Assembly (NCBI RefSeq): GCF_000717655.1
Contig: NZ_JNZY01000059.1
Span: 1 to 26,794, forward strand
Source of the DNA: Streptomyces katrae
Lineage (GTDB): Bacteria; Actinomycetota; Actinomycetes; Streptomycetales; Streptomycetaceae
DNA length: 26,794 nt
Direction: 5' to 3'
Both the position numbers and the translations under genes were made by a program. This document shows, in pieces, positions 15,565 through 23,106 of the stretch. Under the pieces are notes generated by a model. That model did no database searches. It was not told the DNA's origin and worked only from the letters and a program-made list of their open reading frames with translations. Every line of letters begins with the position of its first letter. Position 1 is the stretch's first letter.

Positions 15565-15960
15565 GTGCGTATGTAGGTCATCCTTTCGGGTGGTCTGAAA
15601 ACTCCTGGGCCGGTCTACGAAAGCTGGCCGGGAGGCCACGAGGAAAGCCTGCGGCGTACTCGTGGCGATGCCGCAGGGACACAGTCGGGCTCCTCCTTCA
15701 TCGAGCGAACCACAGTGAACACGGGAACCGTCCCGCACCTCGCCTTGCCGCCTGTCTCCAGCAGGCTGCCGGGGCTGAGCGCATCGACCGCTGATCGGTC
15801 CGGGACGGGGCGGAGCCGCCGTAGTACTCCGAGGCCGGGAGAGCCGGCCGCATGGGGAAGGGCGGCAGCGGTATCGAGAAGGGAACGACGCTGCAATGCC
15901 GGAATATGCCCCGCCGGATGGCGGAGCTCCGAGTCCGTGCCACCCAGGATGACGGAATCC
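15565..15960 (+). mobile_element. Group II intron-like 5' ribozyme remnant
   Basis: Begins GTGCGTATGT, fitting the GUGYG 5' splice-site consensus of group II introns. It is followed by a dense series of foldable stems: GGTCATCC/GGGTGGTC closing a TTTC loop (15576-15595), CTCCTGGGCCGGT/GCTGGCCGGGAG (15602-15634), GCCACGAG/CTCGTGGC (15635-15666), CCTGCGGC/GCCGCAGG (15648-15677), and CGGGA/TCCCG near 15725. Translations of the 3' part (RESRPHGEGRQRYREGN) resemble what I recall just upstream of intron reverse transcriptases in actinomycetes. No reverse transcriptase, domain V or domain VI is found; the ankyrin gene region follows instead. The structure is seen; the intron identity is inferred. 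Confidence 0.55.
15635..15677 (+). other. Interleaved perfect 8-bp stems (pseudoknot or switch)
   Basis: GCCACGAG (15635-15642) pairs with CTCGTGGC (15659-15666), while CCTGCGGC (15648-15655) pairs with GCCGCAGG (15670-15677). The two stems are interleaved, so they form either an H-type pseudoknot or two mutually exclusive hairpins; the three-base loops make simultaneous pairing tight. Confidence 0.65.
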
Positions 15961-16062
15961 GATGACGTTGCGTCACGAGACCACAAGATCAGTGCCAGAG
16001 CCGGTTTCGGTGTCGTTCGTGTGAGTGTGGATTGGCCGGCCAGGCATGATCTGGGTATCGAC

Positions 16063-16665
16063 ATGGTGAATAAGCTGACGCGGGCTGTGGAGGATGGCGA
16101 TGCGGCTGCGGTGGCACGGCTGCTGGGTGGGGGTGTCGAGGTGGACGCTCCGGACATGGCTCGGCGTACCGCGCTGGAGCTTGCGGTAAAGGCGGGGCAT
16201 GTTGAGATCGTGCGTCTCCTCCTTGCCGCAGGGGCCGATCCGCACCAGCAGACAGGTGAGTACGAAGAGTTGACGCCGCTGCTCCAGGCGGTGACTTGGG
16301 GGCACACCTCGGTGGTGCGTGCCCTGCTCGATGCTGGGGCCCCGAGCTGTGCCCAGGGCAAGATGAGCTGGCTGCCGCTGGTGGTGGTACCGGACGGGGA
16401 GCGGGGCCGGGAGATCGTGGACCTGCTTCTGGACCGGGGGGCGGATGTCAACGGTTTGATGAAGGGCTGGACACCTCTGGAGTGGGCGGCCGCGGGCGGA
16501 CAGGTGGAGATGGTGCGCCAACTGCTTGCCCGCGGTGCGACGTCAACGGCGGAGGCCCTGAGTAGGGCATACGCGCGTGGGAATGAGTCTCCGGAGGGCG
16601 TAGCGAAGTACGCTGCCGTCATCAATGCCCTGCGCGCCGCGGATCTTGATGCAGCTGGTCAGTGA
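16063..16665 (+). CDS. Ankyrin-repeat protein
   Basis: 200 residues made almost entirely of ankyrin repeats, used for protein-protein contacts. Seen: LTRAVEDGDAAAVARLLGGG, ARRTALELAVKAGHVEIVRL with LLAAGADP, LTPLLQAVTWGHTSVVRALL with DAGAP, a shorter repeat with REIVDLLLDRGADVN, and WTPLEWAAAGGQVEMVRQLL with ARGA: about five units with the helix-turn-helix GHxxxVxxLLxxGAD signature. It ends in a short charged helix. ATG 16063 starts directly at the first repeat; there is no good ribosome binding site, and GTG 16021 is an in-frame alternative. No signal peptide or membrane segment. The partner is unknown. It is intact and directly follows the group II-like remnant. Confidence 0.8.
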   Translation: MVNKLTRAVEDGDAAAVARLLGGGVEVDAPDMARRTALELAVKAGHVEIVRLLLAAGADPHQQTGEYEELTPLLQAVTWGHTSVVRALLDAGAPSCAQGKMSWLPLVVVPDGERGREIVDLLLDRGADVNGLMKGWTPLEWAAAGGQVEMVRQLLARGATSTAEALSRAYARGNESPEGVAKYAAVINALRAADLDAAGQ

Positions 16666-16826
16666 AATTGCGTGCTACGCCGGGCTTGGTCCATGGGCCG
16701 CAGAGGCTGTCCTCATGAGGCGGTGCTTGGTTTGTACTGGGCAGCTATGACGGGACCGGACTGTCCGGGATCGCTTTGCTTCCCGTCGTTACGCAGTGGA
16801 CGGCGCCGATTCCCTACGCTCGTGCC

Positions 16827-17267
16827 GTGCCCACCTTTTTCCTCGAACGCACGCCCCCGCTCGCCCCCGCGGAGGCGTGGCGCAGGCTGACGGAATGGCC
16901 CCGCCACGCCGACGTGGTCCCGCTGACCAGGATCGAGGTCCTCACCGTGCCGCCGACCCGCAAGGGAACGCGTTTCGTGGCCCGGTCGGGCGTCGGACCG
17001 GTGACCGTCGACGACGTCATGGAGGTGACGGTCTGGCGGCCGCCGGTGGGCGACGAGCCTGGCCTGTGCCGGTTGGAAAAGCGCGGCCGGATCGTCCTGG
17101 GCTGGGCGGAGATCGAGGTCCGGCCAGGCCCGGGGGGCCACAGCCGGGTGGTGTGGCGGGAGGAACTGCGCATCCGCTTCCTGCCCCGCCTCTTCGACAG
17201 CGTCCTGAACCGGACGGCCCGCCTCATGTTCGGCCGCGCGGCGACCCAGCTGCTCAGGAAGGCCTGA
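16827..17267 (+). CDS. SRPBCC-family protein (polyketide cyclase/START-like fold)
   Basis: 146 residues with the layout of an SRPBCC (Bet v1/polyketide-cyclase-like) domain: an N-terminal strand PTFFLERTPPLAP, a helix EAWRRLTEWPRHADVVPLT, strands RIEVLTVPPTRKGTRFVARS and PVTVDDVMEVTVWRPPV, IVLGWAEIEVRPGP, RVVWREELRIRFLP, and the long C-terminal helix FDSVLNRTARLMFGRAATQL. Such proteins bind hydrophobic ligands; the ligand here is unknown. GTG 16827 is chosen because it starts at the first strand. There is no Shine-Dalgarno site, and a TACGCT hexamer nine bases upstream would suit a leaderless transcript. The frame is open to 16776 upstream. Confidence 0.75.
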   Translation: MPTFFLERTPPLAPAEAWRRLTEWPRHADVVPLTRIEVLTVPPTRKGTRFVARSGVGPVTVDDVMEVTVWRPPVGDEPGLCRLEKRGRIVLGWAEIEVRPGPGGHSRVVWREELRIRFLPRLFDSVLNRTARLMFGRAATQLLRKA

Positions 17268-17381
17268 GCGACGACGACTCTCAGGCGGCCGAGCCGATAT
17301 GCCGCGCCTGCCGGGTCGCCGTGGCGTAGTGAATCGGGGTGTGCGCACCCGTCAGGGACACCCCGCTGCCGCACCCCGGCG

Positions 17382-17813
17382 GTGGGCGACGATCTCCGCG
17401 CCCTGACCCTCGGCAACGCCCCCGCCCTCACCCGCATCTACAGCGGAGCCTCGGGTCCGTACACCACCGGCAAGCCACCGCCCCTCGACCAGGCCCAGGA
17501 GAAGATCTGCAGCGCCCTTGCACGGGCGGCCGAGACGCCGAGGGCGCAGTGGAGCTGGGGCATCCTCGCCGCCGACGAGATGATCGGCCTCATCGCCCTG
17601 CGACGACGCTCGCCTGTCATGGGAACCATCAGCTACATCCTGCGCGAGGACACCTGGGGCAACGGCTACGCCACCAACGCCGCCACGCAGGTCGTCGCCT
17701 TCGCTTTCACCACCGCTGGCCTGGATGGCTGTCGCCCTGGTCGTGGCTTGCGTCGGCCTGATAGGTGCCCACTGAGTGGCCCGCGTCCGCCTGCTGTCCT
17801 GACCGGCCCGTAG
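17382..17813 (+). pseudogene. GNAT acetyltransferase (Acetyltransf_3 type), 3'-truncated
   Basis: From GTG 17382 the frame gives DDLRALTLGNAPALTRIYSG, PLDQAQEKICSALARAAETP, QWSWGILAADEMIGLIALRR, ISYILREDTWGNGYATNAAT and QVVAFAFTTAGLDG. This matches RimJ/RimL-like GNAT proteins up to the helix after the WGNGYATNAA acetyl-CoA motif. At about 17727 the expected continuation (a region ending in NxxSxRVxEKxGF) is replaced by unrelated RPGRGLRRPDRC sequence to a stop at 17813. The last quarter of the domain is therefore missing. The start is uncertain. Confidence 0.65.
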
Positions 17814-17959
17814 CGACGGCGCGGAGCAATCCTTCGGATCCGCCGGCCCAGCACCGTGCGATATGACTGATGGCTTCTGCGCATCTCCACCGCCAGCGGC
17901 GCCTCGGTGCTGCGGACGAGGTGGCGGTGCCCACAGGCCTGGCGCCCTTGAGGCCGCCT

Positions 17960-18300
17960 ACCGGGGAAACCCTTCGATACGTCGCAGGGGCGGTTCTACG
18001 CCCTGATTGAGTGGGTGGAAGGGGTCCTCGTACCCGGCTACCTTGCGGAGCCGTCCTCCGACGCCCGCTGGTGCCCCAACTAGTTCGAGCATCCTGTAGC
18101 GATCGCACGCCTCCAGGCATGCTGGCTGGCGTGGCAGGAGCTCACCGACCCGGTCACCCGACCGGGCTCAGCGTGTGGCACCGCGACCACCTGGACCCCT
18201 GCCTGCGGGAACTGCGACCGTCGAACGGCCCGTTCGCGGGCTGCATCAAGGGCGAGCACCAGGTCGACCACCGGATGCCCGGCATCGTGCCCAGCGCTTG
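17960..18300 (+). pseudogene. DUF4913 protein, nonsense codon and frameshift
   Basis: Reads FDTSQGRFYALIEWVEGVLV, SSDARWCPN, a TAG (18081-18083), FEHPVAIARLQACWLAWQEL, then after a shift near 18160 GLSVWHRDHLDPCLRELRPS and GPFAGC. This is the DUF4913 pattern (WVxxxLxPxY...WCxxWxxHPEAxxRLxALWxAWxxL...SxWxRDHLDPxLxxL...GPFxxC), a family carried by actinobacterial plasmids and integrative elements. The TAG replaces the conserved Trp codon after WCPN. It sits just before the HTH and pentapeptide-like genes on the same strand, probably a former operon. Confidence 0.75.
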
Positions 18301-18416
18301 GCGATGCGCCCAGAGTGACGGGAGGCTGCCGGGCACGGGTAGGGACCGGCCAGGCCCGCCGTGCGTCCCGTACGAACAGGCCCTCGGGGAACAGCGTCGC
18401 CACGAGTAGCGGTTGG

Positions 18417-19270
18417 GTGTTCAGTTTGCTGAACCCACCAGTGCCGCCGTGGCTGGGCTGGCAGGCTGGGCTGGTGGGGAGTCACTGGCTGGGACGGTTT
18501 CGTTGGGAGCGGCGGGTGCTGGCGCGTGTGCGGCGGGCCGCGTGGCGGTTGGAGCAGGCCGAGCGGGAACGGGACTGGACGCTGGCCTCGGCGCGGGCCG
18601 AGGGGCTGTCGGTACGGAAGGCCGCTGAGGCGGCCGGTCTGTCGCCGACGCGAGTGCACCGGCCCACCAAGGACACCTCGGCGGACGTGATGGAGGCCGT
18701 ACTGGGTGAGCCGCGGGCGGCGGGCTGGCCGGCCCCGGAGGACCCGGAGGGCAGTGAGGACGAGGAGCTGTCGGGGCGCGTGGATGTGGCCGGGCGCCCG
18801 GTAGACGAGGGGCGCGTGGATGTGGCCGGGCGCCTGGTAGCCGAGGTTGGGTGGATCCGCCGGTGCGCGGAGTGGATCGACCACCTGGAGCGGGAGAGTT
18901 TCCCGCTGGTGGTGAATCTGCGGCCGGAGGCCGATTTCCCGGACCGGTACCCGGTGGTGGTCGGTCGTCCGCGTGTGGCGGCCGTGCTGCGGCGTATCGC
19001 CTACGACATTGACGAGCTTGCCCGGCCCGCAGCGTTGAGGATCTTGATCAGGTTCGTATCCGCGATGAGCCGCGGGAGGAGCGGCGCCGGCGCCGGGCTG
19101 CACCGGATCTGACCTTCGCAGCGTTCCGTGCCCGTACGGGGATCCCGGCCCAGTCCATCCGCCAGGCCGAGACCGCCTTGACCGCCCATCAGGCCGAACG
19201 TCACCGCCGCGGGGAAACCGGCGACAACCCGTACACGGCGAACAACCCCTTCCGCGGCGGCAGGACCTGA
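18417..19270 (+). pseudogene. HTH-containing plasmid-type protein, frameshifted
   Basis: Start is tentative (in-frame GTG 18417; the frame is open to 18315, and no ribosome binding site is clear). Seen: WERRVLARVRRAAWRLEQAE, an HTH-like segment EGLSVRKAAEAAGLSPTRVH, PEDPEGSEDEELSG, the 12-residue tandem repeat at 18774-18845, VGWIRRCAEWIDHLE, FPLVVNLRPEADFPDRYPVV and VAAVLRRIAYDIDELAR. After a shift near 19030 the protein continues in another frame with EDLDQVRIRDEPREERRRRR, LTFAAFRARTGIPAQSIRQA and NPYTANNPFRGGRT to TGA 19268-19270. The unshifted frame ends at 19110-19112. The family is often found with DUF4913 in plasmid-like DNA; its function is unknown. Confidence 0.65.
18774..18845 (+). 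repeat. In-frame 36-bp tandem duplication
   Basis: Two adjacent 36-base units encode GRVDVAGRPVDE and GRVDVAGRLVAE, differing at only a few bases. They lie inside the HTH gene and lengthen the linker before the WIRRCAEW helix by 12 residues. Confidence 0.85.
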
Positions 19271-19330
19271 CCGGGACGCAACGCCTGGCGCTCTCCCCGC
19301 CGTCACACGACACACCATCGGAGCCACCAC

Positions 19331-21481
19331 ATGGGCACACCACCGACCCCCATGCCGTCTGCGCCTCCCTGGCCGCACTGCGCACACGGGGCGGACCCTG
19401 CCACCGACCCCGTTGGTTGCCCCGGCATCCGTGTTCCCGGCCACACCGCATGCCTGGCCCACCTGACCGACACCGACCGCAACGCCTACCTGGCAAGCCT
19501 GGCGCCCGGCGCTGACATCGACCACCGCGGCACCCCCTTCACCGAACCACTCCTCACCTCACTCCTCTACGCGCTGCGCCATCCCACCACCCAAAACCCC
19601 CACCTCGGCGACGCCAGGTTCGACTGGGCGCAGTTCTCCGGGGACGCCAGGTTCGACTGGGCGCAGTTCTCCGGGGACGCCGGGTTCAACGGGGCGCAGT
19701 TCTCCAGGAGCGCCGGGTTCAACGGGGCGCAGTTCTCCGGGGACGCCGGGTTCGACAGGGCACGGTTCTCCAGGAGCGCCGGGTTCAACAGGGCGCAGTT
19801 CTCCAGGAGCGCCGGGTTCAACGGGGCGCAGTTCTGCGGGGACGCCTGGTTCGACACGGTGCAGTTCTCCGGGGGCGCCGGGTTCGACGGGGCGCAGTTC
19901 TCTGGGGCCGCCGGGTTTAACGGGGTGCAGTTCTCGGGGGACGCCAGGTTCGGCGGGGTGCAGTTCTCCGGGAGCGCCTGGTTCGAGGGGGCGCAGTTCT
20001 CCCAGTTTGCCGGGTTCAACAGGGTGCAGTTCTCCAGGAGCGCCGGGTTCAACAGGGCGCAGTTCTGCGGGAACGCCTGGTTCGGCACGGTGCAGTTCTC
20101 CGGGAACGCCGGGTTCAACAGGGCGCAGTTCTGCGGGGACGCCGGGTTCGACACGGTGCAGTTCTCGGGGAACGCCGCATTCAGCGGGGCGCAGTTCTCC
20201 AGGGTCGCCGGGTTCGAGGGGGTGCAGTTCTCCAGGGACGCCAGGTTCAACGGGGTGCAGTTCTCCGGGGACGCCAGGTTTGGCGGGGTGCAGTTCGCAG
20301 GCCATGCCGAGTTCACCGGGGCCCGGTTTGTGGTGCTGTCGTGGTTCGGGCCAATGGTGTGTGGTCAGGGGGTTGATCTGTCTGGTGCGGTGTTCGAGGT
20401 GCCGGTGACGCTGGAGATCGCAGCGCGAGAGGTGCGCTGCGTGCGGACTCGGTGGGAATCGACAGCGACGATGCGCCTGCGCTACGCCACAGCGGACCTC
20501 AGCCACGCGGTGCTGTCCGCCCCCGTCGCGGTCAATGCTCACCCCACCCGCTTCACCACCAGCGACCGGTCAGTGGACGAGAGCCGACTGGTCGGCCCCG
20601 CCGGGGTGCGGGTGGCTTCGGTGCAGGGTGTGGACGCCGCGCACCTGGTCCTGACCGATACCAACCTGGCCGGATGCCTGTTTGTCGGGGCCTTCCACCT
20701 CGACCAGCTCCGCCTCGAAGGCCGCTGCACCTTCGCCCCGGCCCCCACCGGCTGGCACCGCCGCGGCATATGGCCGGTGCGGTGGACCCGTCGGCGCACC
20801 CTTGCCGAGGAACACCACTGGCGCGCCCTCAGCGCCAATCAGCCCGCCCCAGCCCCGGGCGAGGTGCCCTCACCGCGCGTCTGGCGCACTGGACCGCACC
20901 ACCCCGACACCGACCTGACCCCTGATCCCGAAGACGTGGCCGCCACCTACCGGCAGCTGCGCAAGGCGTTCGAGGACGGCAAGAACGAACCGGGAGCGGC
21001 CGACTTCTACTTCGGCGAGATGGAGATGCGCCGCCACAACCGCCGCCACGACCGCACGGGCACCCCGCCCGCCGAACGCGGCCTGCTGCATGGCTACTGG
21101 CTGCTCTCCGGCTACGGCCTGCGCGCCTCCCGTGCTCTGGGCTGGCTCGCTGCCGCAATGCTGGTGACGATCATTTTGCTGATGGGCTTCGGGATCCCCC
21201 AGGACTCCCCGAAGCAGAAGGCGACCGGCACCATTCCGGCCGGCGGGGGCAAGGTCGTCTTTGTGATCGACAAGGCGGATCCGCAGAACCCCACCGGGAA
21301 GAGGTTCACCAGCAAGCGGTTCGACAAGGCCCTGAGCGTCACGCTCAACTCAGTGGTGTTCCGCTCCAGCGGACAGGACCTGACCACCACCGGCACCTAC
21401 ATCGAAATGACCTCCCGCCTCCTCGAACCCACCCTCCTCGCCCTGGCAGTCCTCGCCGTACGCGGGCGCATCAAACGCTGA
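19331..21481 (+). CDS. Large pentapeptide-repeat-like protein with C-terminal membrane segments
   Basis: 716 residues. The N-terminus (1-92) carries a Cys/His-containing segment, CPGIRVPGHTACLAHLTDTD. Residues 93-334 are 22 units of 11 residues with pattern (G/R)xAxFxxxQFS, predicting a right-handed beta-helix like pentapeptide-repeat proteins. Residues about 335-450 have further quasi-repeats (VDLSGAVFEVPVTLEIAARE, AHLVLTDTNLAGCLF, FHLDQLRLEGRCTF). A helical linker follows: DVAATYRQLRKAFEDGKNEP and ADFYFGEMEMRRHNRRHDRT. One membrane segment (GWLAAAMLVTIILLMGFGI), an external-type domain with a LNSVVFRSSGQDL stretch, and a last hydrophobic segment (LLALAVLAV) end the protein. ATG 19331 has GGAG eight bases upstream. 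It follows the HTH gene by 60 bases. Intact; role unknown. Confidence 0.8.
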   Translation: MGTPPTPMPSAPPWPHCAHGADPATDPVGCPGIRVPGHTACLAHLTDTDRNAYLASLAPGADIDHRGTPFTEPLLTSLLYALRHPTTQNPHLGDARFDWAQFSGDARFDWAQFSGDAGFNGAQFSRSAGFNGAQFSGDAGFDRARFSRSAGFNRAQFSRSAGFNGAQFCGDAWFDTVQFSGGAGFDGAQFSGAAGFNGVQFSGDARFGGVQFSGSAWFEGAQFSQFAGFNRVQFSRSAGFNRAQFCGNAWFGTVQFSGNAGFNRAQFCGDAGFDTVQFSGNAAFSGAQFSRVAGFEGVQFSRDARFNGVQFSGDARFGGVQFAGHAEFTGARFVVLSWFGPMVCGQGVDLSGAVFEVPVTLEIAAREVRCVRTRWESTATMRLRYATADLSHAVLSAPVAVNAHPTRFTTSDRSVDESRLVGPAGVRVASVQGVDAAHLVLTDTNLAGCLFVGAFHLDQLRLEGRCTFAPAPTGWHRRGIWPVRWTRRRTLAEEHHWRALSANQPAPAPGEVPSPRVWRTGPHHPDTDLTPDPEDVAATYRQLRKAFEDGKNEPGAADFYFGEMEMRRHNRRHDRTGTPPAERGLLHGYWLLSGYGLRASRALGWLAAAMLVTIILLMGFGIPQDSPKQKATGTIPAGGGKVVFVIDKADPQNPTGKRFTSKRFDKALSVTLNSVVFRSSGQDLTTTGTYIEMTSRLLEPTLLALAVLAVRGRIKR
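19607..20332 (+). repeat. 22 tandem 33-bp repeats within the pentapeptide-like gene
   Basis: Each unit encodes 11 residues, for example GDARFDWAQFS, RSAGFNGAQFS and GDAWFDTVQFS. The DNA is conserved around GCGCAGTTCTCC and GCCGGGTTC. Several units are almost identical (the first two encode the same peptide), which points to recent expansion or gene conversion. The Ala and Phe positions alternate five and six residues apart. Confidence 0.9.
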
Positions 21482-21520
21482 CCACCCCGCCAGGCATTCA
21501 GCAAAGTGAACACACAGCCG

Positions 21521-21800
21521 CTACCAGCCGCACCGGCGATCCCCAAGGGCCGGACACGGCTGGCTCCGGGTGCTGGGCGTGGGCGATCCGGCGGCGAAGG
21601 CGGCGTACGTGCGGAGGGTGAGGCCGGAGAAGTCGATGAGCTGGCGGGCTTGAGGCAGGTGAACGCGGCGTGCATCGCGATGCCGGCGGCGACGGCGTAG
21701 GCATCGTCTGCTCGATGAGCAGCGCGGGCGGCAACGCGATCACCGCCGCGATGACGGTGGCCGCCAGCATGCGCCACAGGAGGATGTCCCTCGAACATCG
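21521..21800 (-). pseudogene. Membrane-protein fragment in three frames
   Basis: Minus-strand reading gives RDILLWRMLAATVIAAVIAL and PPALLIEQT in one frame, DAYAVAAGIAMHAAFTCLKP in a second, and ARQLIDFSGLTLRTYAAFAA to a stop at 21521-21523 in a third. Together they make one membrane segment and a soluble tail of an unrecognised protein with two frameshifts (near 21702 and 21650). No upstream start is evident. Confidence 0.5.
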
Positions 21801-21966
21801 CGGTCCGTGTCGCGGTCCGGTGCGGGGTCCCGAGCGTCCACTGAGCGCATGCTCACCCCCGGGCCAATCGCGCCCCAGGACCACAAGGCCGTCAGCGGGG
21901 AATATGGCACAACGGGAATGACGCTCCCCGCCAGCTGGCGCCAGTTCGTGGACCGCGAAGCGGCGT

Positions 21967-22218
21967 GAGGCCTACGCCAACGACCAGGGCCATGTCCTCC
22001 CTGGTCGCGGTCACCGCCCGCTCCAACCGGAGCAAGGCGGATCAGGATCCGGCCGAGTGGCTGCCGCCGGCGCCGGACGCGCTGTGCCGGTACGGAGCGG
22101 AGTGGACGGCGACGAAGCTGCGCTGGGTCTGGCGGTGGACGGTGCGGAGCGGGAGCGGCTGCTGGACATCGCAGCCGGGTGTGGAGACACGGACGTGGAG
22201 TTCACCCCTGCCCCGTAG
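21967..22218 (+). pseudogene. HNH endonuclease-family protein, C-terminal part, frameshifted
   Basis: Frames joined in order: AYANDQGHV, then LVAVTARSNRSKADQDPAEW, LPPAPDALCRYGAEWTATKL with RW, then LAVDGAERERLLDIAAGCGD and VEFTPAP to TAG 22216-22218. This is the C-terminal part of Streptomyces HNH (DUF1524/GmrSD-C-like) nucleases, pattern RxxYANDxxxxxLxAVxxxxNRSKxDxDPxxWxPP...CxYxxxWxxxKxxW. The shifts are near 21998 (CTCCCTGG) and near 22124, where one G is missing from a TGGG run. The catalytic DHxxP part would be upstream and is not found. It ends just before a strong terminator. Confidence 0.65.
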
Positions 22219-22238
22219 CCGAGCCGTACGCCCTGAAA

Positions 22239-22269
22239 GGCCCGCACCCCGATTGCCAGGGTGCGGGCC
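22239..22269 (+). terminator. Strong hairpin terminator
   Basis: A perfect 11-bp stem, GGCCCGCACCC with GGGTGCGGGCC, closes a nine-base loop 20 bases after the HNH pseudogene stop and is followed by CTTCGCGTTCG. There is no U tract, as is common in Streptomyces. Confidence 0.8.
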
Positions 22270-22410
22270 CTTCGCGTTCGGGTGGAGCTCGGTGTGACCG
22301 TGCCCTGCCACCTATGCCGGTAGACCGACCGGCAAATGGAGGGCGGCGTCGCCTGGCGGCGGCGGACGACCGGGGATGGTTATTCGCCCGTCCACCGATT
22401 GCGGTCATGC

Positions 22411-22416
22411 TCTAAT
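22411..22416 (+). promoter_or_regulatory. Putative -10 box for a leaderless transcript
   Basis: TCTAAT lies six bases before ATG 22423, the spacing expected when transcription starts at or next to the start codon. There is no Shine-Dalgarno site between them. A -35 box is not clear. Confidence 0.4.
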
Positions 22417-22422
22417 CGCCGG

Positions 22423-23106
22423 ATGACGAAGATCGAATCAGAGCTGATACGACGCTGGCTGAACGGCTGGACCGTAGCTCGTTCCCTGCCCGAGGCCGAG
22501 CCGGTCGAGTCCGCCTGGGACGGCTTGCGGTCGAAGTGCGACCAACCCGGCCGCGAGGTCGAGGTGTTCGCGCTGCGTGCGGACGAGGAGCCCGAGTCCT
22601 TGGCGCGGCTGGCGGCAGCCGTCGCCGCCGCGAGGCAGACCACCTGGCTCACGGTACCTACGCTGCGCCCAGGCACCGTCGAAGCCGTCGTCGGCGCCGC
22701 CGGACTGGAGTTGCTCCACCGATCCGAGTGGTTCATGACGACCGATCTGACCGAGCACCCGCAGCACGCGCCCGCCGCGCCGTACGAGCGTGAGGTCCGC
22801 ACGGAGGGACCAGTCACGGTCGTCTCCCTCCATGACTCCTCCGGAGAGGTGGCGGCGCGCGGCACCATCGCCGTGGTCGGCGCCGATGCGATCGCCGATC
22901 GCATCGAGACGGACGCGGCGCACCGGCGACGCGGCCTGGGCCGTGCCCTGATGAGCGCTCTGGCGGAGGCCGCCGTGGCCCAAGGCGCCCGTACCGGTCT
23001 TCTCATCGCCAGTGAGGAAGGCCAGCGCCTCTACTCCTCCCTCGGCTGGCGCCACGAAGCCGACGTCCTGATCGCCCGGGGGCCGGTGGTTCCCTCCAAC
23101 CGATAG
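22423..23106 (+). CDS. GNAT-family N-acetyltransferase
   Basis: 227 residues. The N-terminal half (residues 1-120) is a degenerate domain with IRRWLNGWTVARSLP, VFALRADEEPESLARLAAAV and LTVPTLRPGTVEAVVGAAGL. The C-terminal GNAT domain has VTVVSLHDSSGEVAARGTIA, the acetyl-CoA binding segment RIETDAAHRRRGLGRALMSA (R-x-x-G-x-G-type RRRGLG) and TGLLIASEEGQRLYSSLGWR, ending with LIARGP. The family transfers acetyl groups to amines or proteins; the substrate is unknown. ATG 22423 is chosen because similarity begins there and TCTAAT sits as a -10 box just upstream, suggesting a leaderless message. It lies after the terminator at 22239-22269. Intact, no neighbours on its strand. Confidence 0.8.
   Translation: MTKIESELIRRWLNGWTVARSLPEAEPVESAWDGLRSKCDQPGREVEVFALRADEEPESLARLAAAVAAARQTTWLTVPTLRPGTVEAVVGAAGLELLHRSEWFMTTDLTEHPQHAPAAPYEREVRTEGPVTVVSLHDSSGEVAARGTIAVVGADAIADRIETDAAHRRRGLGRALMSALAEAAVAQGARTGLLIASEEGQRLYSSLGWRHEADVLIARGPVVPSNR

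Noticed and set aside
18246..19496. 416-codon open frame on the minus strand
   Set aside because: Antisense to the HTH gene and the start of the pentapeptide-like gene; Arg/Gly/Pro rich, no ribosome binding site and no family resemblance. A high-GC shadow.
19607..20332. Regular repeats as a CRISPR array
   Set aside because: The units are contiguous 33-bp coding repeats with no unique spacers.
19559..20542. 327-codon minus-strand frame with repeated PGELRPVEPG-like peptides
   Set aside because: It is the reverse reading of the 33-bp repeats; the regular unit length keeps the frame open. The plus-strand frame has the conserved beta-helix pattern and membrane segments.
22220..22270. GAGCCGTACGCCCTGAAAGG as a group II intron domain V
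   Set aside because: The 5' half recalls domain V, but the required closing strand is missing; the sequence instead forms a simple 11-bp terminator hairpin.
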